Shown piece after piece: positions 14,346 through 26,399 of a DNA stretch of 64,000 bases. The stretch is from Siderastrea siderea (taxonomy: Eukaryota > Cnidaria > Anthozoa > Scleractinia > Rhizangiidae): positions 36,131,804 to 36,195,803 of the forward strand of contig OZ034971.1 in assembly GCA_964030785.1 (NCBI GenBank), in the 5' to 3' direction. Under the pieces are notes generated by a model. That model did not search any database and had not been told where the DNA came from. It saw nothing but the letters and a program-made list of their open reading frames with translations. Within the stretch, counting starts at the first letter, position 1. Each line of letters begins with the position of its first letter. Position numbers and translations under genes: made by a program.

Positions 14346-17300
14346 TATCCTGAGAAGGACTGTTTTTGTTGGCATTGACTGACGTTTCAGAGTCAAGTGA
14401 CCCTGTGATGACTTCCGCTCAGGTTGTCGAAACGTCCGTCAATGCCAACACAAACAGTCTTTCTCAGGACTACACTCACCCGGACGATCATAATTTACCG
14501 ACCTATGATATGACTCCTGGGTTCAAACCATTTACAGAAATCAAATTTGTATTCAACGCCATCCAACGTCATTCCACAGGGTAGCCAACATGATTCCACA
14601 GGGTAGCTAACATGTGTAACATGGTGAATTCAACAATGTTGAACGTTGTTGAATGGACATGCTTTCCCGGCATGCTGTACCGTTTTTTATTTTTATTTCA
14701 TTTCATTTTTTTTTTCATCTTTCTTTATTAAGTATGTTTTTATTTTGTAAAGGCTGAGTTCACTCAGTTTACTCCATCTTTTTTATTTGCTTTCATTTAA
14801 TTTTATTTCCTTTTGTTCAAATTTTCTTCTATTTTAATTTAATTTAAGATGGCTCCATATAGTTTTTCAGCGCGCGAGGAATGGGAACTAAATTGGCACA
14901 AGCGCGCACGCGAGGAGCGCGACAGTCCAAGTCAGATGACATGTGCCAATCAACCTCCCAGGCGAACTTTTCCAAAGTCTGATTGAGGCATCTTTATGGC
15001 TTACCTTTTCAAAACCTATCGAGTACATAGCAGTGAAATTATGAAAAGCCTTTAGTTTAATCGCTTTTGTAGCTGACAGTTGCAGTCCTACGATTGTTCT
15101 ACGATTATAGGACAGGACTGATTGCGATCTTTAAGTTCAAGCAACACAGAGAGGACTGAATACGTTGCACGAATTATTACGCGCCTTCAAGAATTATGCG
15201 TGAAGAACTTCTCTCCATTCTCAACTTGAAATATCAGTGCTGTCCAGGTCAGCTGTCGAGAATCTCTGGGATGAGAAGCTTAAGTTTGTTTGGATCGAGC
15301 CTAAGCGTAAGTAATTTTTTGGAAAAGTGCTTTAGTTTTTGCCTTTCTAACAAGCCGTGTATTTTTTGTTGGGTAAGTTGTCTCTACGGCCGTTCTCATA
15401 CGGTTTCAGCAAAATACAGGTGACTTGTGAATTTTCTTGAGCGATGAATAGATTACACACTTGTAACGAGGTAACAGTTGTCATTGAATTTTGATAGAAG
15501 TTGAAACTCAAAAGGACACTTATATTTCAGTGTCTATTTATCAGTCACCAGTAGCTTCTGATCTAAGTTTCACTTGTGTTGACAAGGTGCGACTTCAAAA
15601 ACTCCGGTGGTCAAAATAAAACCGAAAATTGAAAAAAGTTCAATATTGTACCTCAGCTCAAATACAAAAAAATTATTTTTGTTTTTACGAAAAATTATGC
15701 CTAGAATGATGGCATTCATGGGCATTCAGTGAACGAATAAAGGATAAGTATCGAGTTGACGGCTGGTTCCAAAACAGTCGGCGTTTCGCAGGCGTTTTGT
15801 TGACTTGTTGAACCTTGCAGAAAAATAATGTGGTCTTTTTCAAAACATATAATTTCTTGTCGACATTTTTGTTCCCTTTTATCCAACGTCTGCCTTTAAA
15901 TATAAATTGAAAGCGTATTAATATACTATTTGCTATTCCATGCAGTTAACAAACACGCAAGTAGCCGCTAAGAAACAACGCGGGTCTCGGCAGACAAAAT
16001 ATTGAGCTTACAACATAAAATAAACGAGCTTCCCTGCTTTTCTCGGGTAGCAAAAAGATGTTCGAAGAGCAAACATGACCACTTTAGATTTTTTCTTGAA
16101 GAACGGTTGTAATCAGTTAATTGCAAAAATGAAACTGAAAGTGGTTTAATGATTCCGCGTTCTGGAAACTTTAAAGGAAGTTTTTTGCTGCTGGCAATAA
16201 AGTGGCGGCTTCGTTCGAGTTTTTATATCGCGAATCGGTATAAATTTTCTTCTTTTTTGTTTGTTTGTTCGTTTCTTTCTTTATTTTTGCGAATTTTTTG
16301 GTCACATGGATCCTTTACAGTAAAGGAAAGCAGTTGTCCAGAAAAATGTTGTTCTTTTGAAAGAAAAGCTCTAGAAAAGCTTTTCTACCGCTTACCGGCG
16401 TGCTGTCCACGCTCGTCCACGCAAAAGGAATCATGAGCATGCGCGACCCCGTAACTTGGAGAATTCTTATTTTGGTAACGTGAAGAAAAAAGGTGGGTTT
16501 TGAGGCATTTTCAAACGCTAATTGCGCGTGTTCCACTCGGTGAAATTTTTTTAAAATTGGAACATTTGTAGGATTTTTGTCTTTTTCAGTCATATTGAAG
16601 TAAGAGTAATTTTTGTACATGCACTTCTGCATTAATCGTCGAAAACGGAAATTTACTATTCTGGCAAAACTTATGTACAAAATTTCTCACAGCTTTGCCA
16701 GCTAAGACTTCTCAAACGACAACATCTTTACAACAAAAATAGCGAAAATTCACCGTGTAAAAACCAAGAAATGACATAAAGCTACTAGGTAAGCTTAAAA
16801 AATGAGCCAAACAACTATATCAGTGGTTGCCATGGAAACGGGCCAGGCCCAGAAATTGTGACTTTTTTGAAAAGCATAAGGGCTAGGCTAGTTGCTTCTG
16901 TAGCTTTTCCCTAGTGAAATGTAAATCAATGTCCTGAAAATCATCAAAAAAGTTATGTATATTTGTCTGTTGAAACTGATGAGAAACTGCATGGAGCCAC
17001 CTTAATGAGGTTGAGGCTGCTTTACTGCAGTTTTTACTCCCTCATTTTTTTTTTACTTAACAACATCCTCCCCACCCCCCTCCCCTACACACACTTATCT
17101 TCCCCTTACACCCACTGATCTTAGTGGTGATTTGGGAGCCCATTAATTTGAGGATCCCACACTTTAACACCTTTAAAACCACAAGAGTTGCTAGTGAATC
17201 TACTGGTTTTTAATTACTTTTTGTTTTATTACAACGCCATCCAACATCATTCCACAGGGTAGCTAACGTGAGTAGGAATCATGTCGAAATCAACAATGTT

Positions 17301-17643
17301 GAACGTTGATGAATGGACATGCTGTCCCGGCATGCTGTACCATTTTCCGGAGATAAGCATTACGAGTGCGGAGATGAAATTGTAAGTCCAAAATGGAGAC
17401 ATACCTTCTCGAATCTTTAGTGAAGGATTCCAAAAGGTAATCATCACTTTTTGGACTCAATCACGTGTTTTGCTTTATTCATCGTCTCGCTCGCAATGTT
17501 CTATTCTCTCAGTGGAAAGTAAACGTAAACTTTCACTCCTCAAAACAACTGCGTGTTGGTTTCTTGCCTCGATCCTCCGCTCTTTTAATACTCAAAACAC
17601 TAACTCTACGCAGACTTAAAATGAATAGTAGCCGCTTAGTTAC

Positions 17644-17791
17644 CTGTCATATGAAACACTGACTTGAATCCAAGGCCAAATCGACCAACTTTCATGGGAT
17701 CTTTAACTTTGATACTATCACTTAGCATTCTGATTCCCTTCCAGTCATCTTTGTTAAACTGAGCGTCGTTGTAGGCATAAAGTGCTGGTCC
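17644..17791 (-). CDS. SACS: Sacsin-like protein, ATPase exon
   Basis: This 148-bp exon reads GPALYAYNDAQFNKDDWKGI and then VGRFGLGFKSVFHMT, the nucleotide-binding motifs (DxGxx-like and GxxGxG-type) of the first Hsp90-like repeat of sacsin. The acceptor is a pyrimidine and (GT)n-rich tract ending CAG at 17792; the donor is GTAACT from 17643 down. On its 5' side the next exon lies 33 kb away at 50924-51034 because a Polinton and other repeats occupy the intron. Confidence 0.92.
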
Positions 17792-18173
17792 CTGTTCAAG
17801 AAAAACACACACACACACACAAAAAAAAAATCTACCAAACGTACAAACTAATTTGTAATGTAAACTAATAATGTCATTTAGTCATCTGATGTGACTATCT
17901 GAATTTTCATACTAGATGAAACAAAGTACTTTTCGAAACAGCCGACATTAAGCCTGCGTGCAGATATTTGTTGTGTGGAAATAATAGAAACCCTGTACGC
18001 AGAGAAAATAACATAAGATCTTCAAAACTTTTGTAGCAGAGAATGTTGGCCCTGATAGTTAGTAGACGTTAGACTTTTCGGGTAAATTTAGGAAAAAATG
18101 TTGTCAAAAAATTTTTCAGAAAAAGTAAACGTGTTTCCATCATCAAGATTATCATAAGTGTAAGAGGTCTGTG

Positions 18174-18616
18174 CCCGGGGGGGGGGTACTCCCATATATA
18201 ACCTATATAGGTATGTGCCGCTGTGAAGGGAATGGTTTTCAAGCAGTTTGGTCTGGGATAGGGTCTAGAAATCAGGGAGTCTTGGTCTAGGATAGGGTAT
18301 CAATTACCGGGAAACTAATGGGTGGTGTAAAAATTTAATCCAATTAATTAATGGGTTTGAAAAACTCGGAAATATAAAATATAAATGTAATCGTGAAAAT
18401 ATTGTTGATCGAGAGATGGTTTTCCATTAAAAGCACTGTGTGGTTATATTTCTGATGGTTAGCTCGAAAATAGCTAGTCTGGGATAGGGTAGGGATTTTT
18501 GGCATCTAGTCTAGAATAGGGTTGCAAAAACGACATAAACGTGGTCTGGTATAAGTTAAGGGTTTCAGAGTCCCAGCGGCACACTCCCATCAAAATTTTT
18601 CCGAGTATCCCCCGGG
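18174..18616. mobile_element. CCCGGGGG-ended MITE (443 bp)
   Basis: The ends are CCCGGGGGGGGGGTACTCCC and the inverse GTATCCCCCGGG. They are flanked by an 8-bp direct repeat GGTCTGTG at 18166-18173 and 18617-18624, as hAT-type transposition would leave. The interior has repeated GGTCTGGGATAGGGT-like motifs and no reading frame. Its style is one I associate with cnidarian genomes. Confidence 0.65.
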
Positions 18617-20339
18617 GGTCTGTGTTTCATTTAACCAACCTCTTCATAAAGAGAACAAGTGAAAGTACAATTCAATGTCTTTCAAACTATCATATGTTCC
18701 ATCTAAACTTAAGGAATAAAACTTTTCGAGTCTTTATTCTCTCATAGAGATCACGGCATATCCTTCCGTTCCCGAGATGGCGTAGGGAAAACCAGAGCAG
18801 TGAGTGAAGGTTCTACCAGCCATTTGAGGGAGTGGAATCACAATGTCATACATTAAAAACATAATGTCTTTATCCATTTGATAAAAATGCATATCAAAGT
18901 TACAGTGTATTAAAACCATATCTTAAAATGCGAGCCGCGAGGAATAGTCCAGGAAGGTCACGCCAGGAGGTCAAAATGCTTGCAACAGAATTTTTCTTTT
19001 CACAGTACTTACTTTTGAGGCACGTACATTAACATACTGAAAGTCAACAGGCGAAATACCAAAAATGATATATAGATTTAGCCAAGCCTAAAAGCAGAGC
19101 GCCCCTTTTTGTTTTGTTTGTTTGTTTGTTTTTTGCTGGCGGTTATTAATTTGTGAAAATACTCTCATTCAAGTCGTTAAATTAAAAAAAAAAACACAAA
19201 CAAACAAAAGAAAAAAATTCTTATCCTCCCTGAGAGCTGAACCCGGGTCGTCGGCGTATGAAGCCGGATATTAGTTCACTTGGCCATGAGCGTTTATTGA
19301 CATTTTCCGCGTTAATTTTAATACTTATTTCTTTCTTCATGACAAGCTGCCTATCAGCATGAAAATACTGGTGTTTTTCCTGGCAATATGTGTTCGGAAC
19401 GCCGTAAAAACCATGGTTGTGGTCAGAAAAAAACAAAAAGCACTAGCTCTGCTATATTTGGCGTCGAAACCGCTGCGAAAAGCTGCGAACTCAAGCAGTG
19501 TGCCGACCGAGTTCGAACAGAACCGACAAGGCAAATTTGCACTTGTCGCCTGAACTTTATCGCCTAATTTTTTTCGCCTAAATTGAACTTTTCCCCTTCC
19601 ACCAAAAAGACAACTGAGTATTCTTTTGAACTGTTTTTGCCATTAACAAATTTGTTTTTGACTTTTGTTTTGTGAGGGTCTTTCGATTCTCGATATTCTC
19701 AGAAAATGGCTCTTAAGGGGGCAATACACCTGGATGCCTTTTTCCCCCAACGTTTAAGCCTTTTTTTCTTAAATATTTCTGTGAGACTTCTATCTAAATG
19801 GGACTGGATTTCAACTAGACTTCTAGCCCACAACACAACCAATCGGCCTTGTAGCTTGAACAGTATAATGTGCCCGAGAAGCCTGCTTCTTCCTACAAAC
19901 AGGATTTGTAGAAGGAGCTTAAGGCCGTCTCGTAAACATGTCACTGCCTTTTCAGTAGTGGGACATTTAATTAAATAATCGAGTGCATTGTACTAGCAGT
20001 TTGGATAATTCTCCTTGAAACTTGTCCACCGTCATCCCACTTTGGTGGCTGATAGTTGTCATATAACCGACTGATATAATATGGAGGAAGCAATGTATCT
20101 CCACGTCACCACGTTTGAATTGCCTTCTAAATTGATACTGTCAGTACGGTTTCTGCATTGAACCAGTTTCCTTTATGTATTTGGTTAGTTTAGTAACTCT
20201 GTTATGTGGTCATCATCGTTTTCTTTGCAATATTTTGCGACAAGGCAGAAAGATTCGTTTTCCTCTTACATGGGAGAGACAGTGCCCTTGACCCAGCCAT
20301 CTGAATAGTATTACCTGGGGATTCGCTGTAGTGAATCTC

Positions 20340-20680
20340 TTCTTTGGGGGCTGATGCACCAGTGCAGCAGGGTCATTGCCAAAGCAAACGGGAAATTGGT
20401 TGTAATACGTAGGTCTCTGAAACTCTGCAACCCTTCTGTTAAAGAGAGTACCTACTTTTCTTTCGTTGGACTCTCCCTAAAGTACTCTTTTGCAGCCTGA
20501 GCAGCGTGACCCCCGCTGATACCAAGGTGTCGTGGCTGGAGCAGGTGCAAAGGAACGCAGCAAGATTCGTTTGCAACGGCTACAATAATTACAATGTTAG
20601 TTCATCTGAACTAGTTCTTTCCTTGGGCTGGGAAGCACTAGAAGTGAGGCGATCAATCTGTTTTATTTCATAAGTTCTAC
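20340..20680 (+). pseudogene. Non-LTR retrotransposon reverse transcriptase, 3' fragment
   Basis: The plus strand from about 20490 reads TKVSWLEQVQRNAARFVCN and then LVLSLGWEALEVRRS, the C-terminal signature of CR1/L2/Jockey-type reverse transcriptases (QRRAARFV..N, LGWxxLxxRR). The upstream part (20350-20490) reads in other frames with stops. It is a short decayed fragment and no 3' tail is obvious. Confidence 0.6.
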
Positions 20681-21708
20681 AATGGCCTAGATCCATGTAC
20701 GCTTCCTAACTGTATATCTATATCTGGCTTGGGTAATACTACATCTATTCGACGCCACATTTACAGTTTACAACAACTGCACATCAGTGTATTAGCTTTC
20801 AGTTACTTTTTTTTCCAAGATGCATTACAATGCGGAATTTAATTTCTAGTCAAATAGTTAATGCTACATCTCTAATAAAATTGTTTTAAAGCAGCTGCCG
20901 GGAGTCACAAATTAAAGTTTACAGTAAACCAGCGCATCTCCATAGACTGTAATCTGACCGCCGCCCCCTCCATCATTAAGGCAAATAAGCTATTTCGATA
21001 GGTAACTTAATCTTTCTAAGGTTGCTTGAGATTTCTCGAGATTTTTCCATTTCTTCAGTCTCAGAGCAGTTCACGTTTTACTGCTGTGAAATACCTCTAC
21101 CAGTTTTACTGCAATGAAGGTAAACTGCATTTTCGCACAAACATTATTCTTCTTCCACGGTATTACGTTCCTCTATTTCGCACCCATATTTCAGCCGTTG
21201 ATTTGTACCTTGCTTCTTGTAGCTTGGATGTGATAGGTAACGCCCCATTTTATTCCTGCATTCCTTCTAGACATATTGTCCTTCCTGAGTGCGTGTGTCA
21301 CTGCCCCTTCTTCCCCTTTTTTGGCTAACAGTAACACTGCCTTTATTGCAAAGGATAATAATGTCTTCTTGCGGATATCCGGGCAATTATCCTCGGCTTG
21401 TTGCGCAGAACGCAAAATATCTTGTAGCTGGTTGAAGCTTTTGCAACTGGAGATCGGTGTAGCATAGACACCATCGACATGACATATCACGCCTTTTATA
21501 ACTTGGCCATACTTCTTGATTACATTTTTATTATTATTTTCGTTACTTTAGATTTCACGATTTTATATGTTGCTGCAGATATCAATGCACAGCAGAAACG
21601 AATCATATTATCAAGGGAACTACAGTTATTCAACATCTCTGTATAAGCTATGATTATAGAAACTAATGGTTATCCAGTAGATCAACATAACTCGTTCGAT
21701 CCTCTCGT

Positions 21709-22548
21709 CAGGGATCCATATTAGCAGTCGTCAGGTCGTCCGAGACGACTACAAAGTCCTACGGACAAGTATCAAAAATCACACACTCGTCCGGCGGACG
21801 AGTAAGTTTTAAGGAGCGACATTTTTTTCTTCAATTTCTCACTAGTTAGTGTACCTGTGTTTTGAATGTCCACCAGCCATTCGGTTATTCTGTACTGTCA
21901 AATTCGTTTCGTTGCACGTATAAGACATCTTATGCGGTACTCTCAGAAGTAAAATGTTTGCAGTCTCAATTTTTTGTTCTCGATTGCTGAAGTACAGAGG
22001 GGCTGCAGCAATATGCAAACACGAAGACTCTCGCTCTTTGGCCGCACGTGAGTTGTGGCACATTGGTGATGCCGACGAGGTTATAGTGGATGATCAAGAG
22101 GAAGAGGAGGAAGAGAGTGATGCAGGTGGAGACTTGGATGTCGTTGCAAGGGAGAGGATTTAGATGACAATGACAGTGGTGTTAAGGATGCAACTGACAT
22201 GGACAGTGACGTTGAAGAACGCCAAATTGAAAGTTTGATCAAGAAGTACTCATCATTTAAACGTGGAAAATCAAATGTTAAACAGTGAACGTTTGACATG
22301 CAAAGTAGGTCTATCTTTTAAGTCCGTGTGGTTCAAATTGTAAAATGAAAGTCTTGACGGGAGCCTTACTGCGATGCTGCTGCAGTAACAGTGAAAATAA
22401 AATGCAATCTTTCCACTTACTTGTCGTTAACTGCATCTAAATTATTACGCAGTTTTGAACGGGCAACTAAAATTTTGTCAGGTCAAGTATCTTTTCTGAC
22501 ATACTTGCCCGGCGGACGAGTTTGAAAAAAAGCTAATATGGATCCCTG
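21709..22548. mobile_element. Non-autonomous DNA transposon with 17-bp TIR (840 bp)
   Basis: The ends are CAGGGATCCATATTAGC and its exact inverse, flanked by TCTCGT at 21703-21708 and 22549-22554. CGGCGGACGAG-type motifs occur near both ends. The interior holds an open frame with a run of acidic residues at 21954-22163 that I do not recognise. The CAGGG ends suggest hAT, but the visible target duplication is 6 bp, not 8. Confidence 0.6.
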
Positions 22549-22624
22549 TCTCGTTCTATGAAATCTACTTTGATTGTCAGTCCAGTGCTATTCATTATTG
22601 CCCTCCAGATGCAACATTGTTTAA

Positions 22625-23135
22625 AGTGCTACTATGATCAAAAAATCACTTTTATTTTTTCTTCGGATTTCAAAACTATGTTTATTAAACACTCCCCAAG
22701 CGAAATTATAAGCCTTAATTTCGAGAAGAAGACCGTTAATTTAAACTGCAATTTTCCGTTTTAATGGTCCGCCATTATTACACCAGAAAGGATACAATGA
22801 CGTCATACACTCAAGAGATGTAGAATGCAGTGTGTGTGAAAGTGCCTTATTTAGTATGCAGCACGGGAGTTTTGAGCTTTCAGACTCTCAAACTCGTGTT
22901 TTGCATAATTTGTAAGCCGCGTTCACACACTACATTTTACAGCTCTTGAGTGTATGACGTCATTGTATCCTTTCTGGTGTAATAACGGCGGACCTTTAAA
23001 CCGGAAAATTGCAGTTTAAATTAACGGTCTTCTTCTCAAAATTAACGCTTATAATTTCGCTTGGGGAGTGTTTAACAAACATAGTTTCGAAATCCGAAGA
23101 AAAAATAAAAGTGATTTTTTGATCATAGTAGCACT
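22625..23135. mobile_element. TTAA-flanked palindromic MITE (511 bp)
   Basis: The two arms of about 230 bp are near-perfect inverse copies, beginning AGTGCTACTATGATC and ending GATCATAGTAGCACT, with TTAA directly outside each end (22621-22624 and 23136-23139). A TTAA target duplication is typical of the Kolobok and piggyBac superfamilies. It contains no coding capacity. Confidence 0.75.
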
Positions 23136-23222
23136 TTAATTACCAGAGATATCGATTCTGAAACCACTCATAACTTGCACAAAGTCGTCTTATGCAAAGT
23201 ATATTGTCAACAAGCGTTATAA

Positions 23223-23550
23223 TAGCCTTAGAAAACAGCCAACGTTTCACGAGGTCGCCACTTGAGCCCTCACAAAACGACGTCTGAGTAACGGGCGCAG
23301 AAATTCCATACTTATGACGTGTCTCTACCCAGATCTTGGTAGCGCTTCTGATTGGTTGGAATTTTAACCAATCAGAAGCACTACCAAGGTCTGCGTAAAG
23401 ACACATCATTAGCATGGAAATATTTCTGTAATTTATGTAAAGAAAAATAAACTTCCTTGTATTTTAAAATTTCTGCGCTCGTTACTCAGACGTCGTTTTG
23501 CGAGGGCTCAAGTGGCGACCTCGTGAAACGTCGGCTGTTTTCTCAGGCTA
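23223..23550. mobile_element. Foldback MITE (328 bp) with 8-bp target duplication
   Basis: The left arm TAGCCTTAGAAAACAGCC and the right arm GGCTGTTTTCTCAGGCTA are inverse copies that continue as long GAGGTCGCCACTTGAGCCCT arms. GCGTTATA stands on both sides (23214-23221 with one extra A, and 23551-23558). An 8-bp duplication fits hAT-type MITEs. Confidence 0.65.
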
Positions 23551-25163
23551 GCGTTATATGAAATAAATTAAATCTGAGTAGCAGGACTGGCTAGACTTGC
23601 ACGTCATGCGTGGATAAACTCCGCCCGACCTCCTCAGAACTAGTAGCCTATCATCTGATTCAGCTCTATATCAACCAACTGGCCGTGTTCATGTCTTACA
23701 CATCTTGTCATTTGTAATTTGTCATTTGTATATTATCATGTCGTTACATAGGTTACAATACGAAAAATACCCTACCGAGCAAATACCTTACACACTATAA
23801 GATGCTCTTCTCCTTCCATCAGTGGGCGGAAACATTAATTCGCCTACCGATAACACTTTTTGTTAAAATTTCAAATCCTGAAAGCGATTGAAAATGAAAT
23901 TTTTGTTGTCAAACATACTTATCATACAACTAATTTGCATAAAAACATGGCATCGTCAGGAAAAAATGATGGAAGAACAAAACTTGGATTTTTTCGTATT
24001 TTGCATGAGTTGATTTTTGTTGACTTTTAGTATGTTTACATGGAGTCCTTGAATAAAAGGTCTGTGAAAAGAAAAATTCTGTTGCAAGCATTTTGACCTC
24101 ACAGTACTTTATTGCGATATCTTTCCTAGACTAAAAGTTGTGCAGTCGCTATTTCATTCTTATGCATCAGTTGCTTCCAGCAGGTGCCCACCCTGCCCCC
24201 TGTCCGCCCTCTGGGCATTAGGATTTTTTGAAACTAAACCCGGCAAATGCCCCATGGCAGGGACATTAAACGAGCGGTTCAAATGTCCCGCCGAACAGGT
24301 AAAAAAAAATGACAATAACTTGATTTCTTAGTTTTCAGGCTTACCTTTATTCCAATCAAACCTAAATCGGGCCAAAGTAAGTCTCAAGTAAGTCTTATTT
24401 CTCTGTCATGCTTCAATTACCATTCGTTTGGATCTACCGTCTCATTTTGACAAAATGAGACGATGAACTTATCACTGAAAGGAAGTGACAGTGCTGTGAC
24501 GTGAAAATCAGACTAATGCACAGCCCCTGGGACGGACAATGATGAAAAATTAACCATTCATGCTCGGGGGGGGGGGGGGGGGCACTGCCGGAATTGTCTG
24601 ATGCATTACGGGGACGCTCGTTCATCGCGGCCCGAAGCTCACTCGGATCGCGCCATTTGCGATTCTTCGCACGCTCTACTAACCGGCCCAAAAAATAATG
24701 ACTGCTTGGAGTCTAGAGGTTTTATTCCTTTTTGTAAGACTGTAAAGGAAAATAGCGAAGAAGCGACGTAACAACAGCATTTCACATTGTTCATCAAAGT
24801 TCAAGTTCTCTATACTAAAGTGGTCAAACTCGCTCCATACGACCGCAAAGCTATCAGCGCAGACATAGCAGTACTCTGGGATCGAGAATCAAACATGTTA
24901 CCTTGCCTCTTCTTTTCTGAATACATTTCCTGAACAAATTTCTCAGAGCTTCAACTTAAAAATATCTAAACATTATTAGCGAATCGAACAGACAGGACAG
25001 AAGACAGAAGGAGCCATACCCGGAGCGCCATAGCACTTAACGTTAAAAAAATGGCTCAAACAAAAAAAAAAAAAATTTGGCGGGACACTGAATGAGCATG
25101 TTTTTGTTGCGATTTTTGTGGTTGTTGTTGTTGTTGTTGTGACAGAAACCGTTTGCCACTATT

Positions 25164-25169
25164 GTAATC
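25164..25169. other. Left target-site duplication GTAATC
   Basis: This 6-bp direct repeat stands immediately outside the left TIR; the identical GTAATC lies at 50542-50547. A 6-bp duplication is the established integration footprint of Polinton/Maverick integrases. Confidence 0.95.
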
Positions 25170-25425
25170 AGTAGTAATGTACGCTCACTAGGGCAAGTGA
25201 GCCTCGTTTTGATGTAAGGATGACGTCATAACCGGAACCGGAAGTCACGTGTTTTTAAGAGGGGAAACCGCTGACCAGTAAGGAAAAAAGGGATCGCAGG
25301 CTCATGCAACCGGAAGTCACGTGATTTGGAAGGGGAAACCGCTGGCGAGTAGGAAAAATGGATCGTGGGCTCAAGGGGAAGTAAAACTGCTGAGAAAACG
25401 CGGGCTCAAAGTCCAAAGTCCAATT
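25170..25425 (+). repeat. Left terminal inverted repeat (256 bp)
   Basis: It matches the inverse of 50286-50541 except for one base (CACGTGA here, CACTTGA in the right copy read in the same sense). It contains a perfect CRE palindrome TGACGTCA at 25221-25228 and two imperfect 72-bp direct repeats (25236-25307 and 25308-25379), each with CCGGAAGTCACGTG and GGGGAAACCGCTG. Polinton TIRs hold the origin for protein-primed replication. Confidence 0.95.
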
Positions 25426-25539
25426 GGAGCAGCGGGGGCTTTTCTAGTGAGAATGAATTGAACAACAACTAAGTCTCATGCAACATCTTTTATTGATCCT
25501 TGGTATTCACAACAAGAAGGAAAAAAAAAATCCAAACAT

Positions 25540-25929
25540 TTACGAGAAGCTGATACAGGTTTTCATGCGTCCAATGGCTAGGCTTTTGGTGTGACCCAGA
25601 AAGTAGAGGGTTTTGCGGTGAGGCTCATAGGGATCGCGCAGTTGTCCCCAGAATCCTTGGAGGGCGTGGTTGTTCTCATAGCAAATGCCATACCAGATAG
25701 GATTGTTTTTCCAATCGTCCTTGACATGCTGGACAAACTCCGGGTCTTCTTTCCAGTGTTCATGGAGGACTTCAAGGACGACAAGAGGAACGTGGCAGGT
25801 AGAGCATAGGTGGGTCTGAAAATTCTGTTGGTTGGCACAGGCGACATGACAAGGAAGACCACAGCACCTCAACGTGGTATAATTGGCGAGAGGTGTCGAA
25901 CAGATCACACATGGTGGGGGTTGAGCCAT
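25540..25929 (-). CDS. RING-like zinc-finger protein
   Basis: This 129-residue protein has the N-terminal cysteine pattern C7-x2-C10, C22/C23, C27-H28-x2-C31 and C42-x2-C45, which fits a RING-type or related treble-clef finger. A tryptophan-rich remainder without recognised domain follows. RING proteins are often E3 ubiquitin ligases, and a viral one could redirect host ubiquitination, but this is inference from spacing only. Its ATG overlaps the stop of the upstream gene by one base (TGATG), and an AATAAA lies about 50 bases past its stop. It is the last gene of a minus-strand cluster of three. Confidence 0.7.
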   Translation of the reverse strand: MAQPPPCVICSTPLANYTTLRCCGLPCHVACANQQNFQTHLCSTCHVPLVVLEVLHEHWKEDPEFVQHVKDDWKNNPIWYGICYENNHALQGFWGQLRDPYEPHRKTLYFLGHTKSLAIGRMKTCISFS

Positions 25930-26171
25930 CAGGCGAAAGGATCGGCGAAAGGATCAAAGAGTGGATTGATCAAGAGTTGAAACTCGACGGTGGTGATGAT
26001 CCCTTCTTTTCGGAGTCGGCACAGTTCTTGAAAAGTGAGCTTGTAACGTAAAGGTTGAACCAGGTGAAGGATTTGTTTTCGGATCTCTCCCAAACGTTCA
26101 ATGATTTGCAGGGCTTGAGGGCTGACCTTGCCAGGACTGATCTTGTCAGGAGTGTCGGGTTTGTCACCCAT
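25929..26171 (-). CDS. Small protein, paralogue of its upstream neighbour
   Basis: 80 residues with a region SPQALQIIERL...LRYKLTFQELCRLRKEGI that aligns with SPEAQQVIDRL...IRFKASYFELLRLHSQKH of the gene just upstream. The predicted secondary structure is mainly helical. No function is recognised. The ATG directly follows the TGA of the upstream gene, and its own TGA overlaps the next ATG by one base, so translation of this cluster may depend on termination-reinitiation. Confidence 0.65.
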   Translation of the reverse strand: MGDKPDTPDKISPGKVSPQALQIIERLGEIRKQILHLVQPLRYKLTFQELCRLRKEGIITTVEFQLLINPLFDPFADPFA

Positions 26172-26369
26172 TCACCACCGGTAGAAGTTTTTCAAAGTTA
26201 ATAAACCCAATTCGTTCCGACTGAGATGTTTTTGACTATGAAGTCGGAGCAGTTCAAAATAAGAAGCTTTGAAGCGGATCTGTTCCAAGTCTTTTTCGAG
26301 TCGAGATAACAAGGCTCGTAGACGATCAATCACTTGTTGGGCTTCTGGACTGAGGACTGGATCATCCAT
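26172..26369 (-). CDS. Small helical protein, first gene of minus cluster
   Basis: 65 residues from the first ATG (26369). The open frame extends further upstream, but only to a GTG within the promoter. The region SPEAQQVIDRLRALLSRLEK is helical and may form a coiled coil. It is a tandem paralogue of the following gene. A TATAAAAAA box on the minus strand (26400-26408) lies only about 31 bases before the ATG. Function unknown. Confidence 0.65.
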   Translation of the reverse strand: MDDPVLSPEAQQVIDRLRALLSRLEKDLEQIRFKASYFELLRLHSQKHLSRNELGLLTLKNFYRW

Positions 26370-26399
26370 TGAGTGTGAAAGATGGAATGGGACAGTGGG

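Larger units (their letters stand above)
13272..17643. other. Sacsin intron, 4.4 kb, with dispersed repeats
   Basis: AT-rich intron. It holds the SINE cluster (13841-14345), a segment at 14350-14570 built around GTTGGCATTGACTGACG and its inverse that looks like a dispersed repeat end, and two direct copies of an about 110-bp repeat (14558-14690 and 17231-17345) beginning AACGCCATCCAAC and ending GGCATGCTGTACC. I see no convincing gene. Confidence 0.7.
17792..25169. other. Sacsin intron left of the Polinton, repeat-rich
   Basis: This 7.4-kb part of the 33-kb intron carries an (AC)n run at 17805-17820, several MITEs (separate entries), a LINE fragment, a G16-type homopolymer near 24567-24582 and a (GTT)n run at 25120-25140. 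Short open frames here lack family similarity that I recognise. Confidence 0.7.

Noticed and set aside
22081..22299. Acidic protein gene near 21954-22163
   Set aside because: Short, inside a TIR-bounded non-autonomous element, no similarity recognised.
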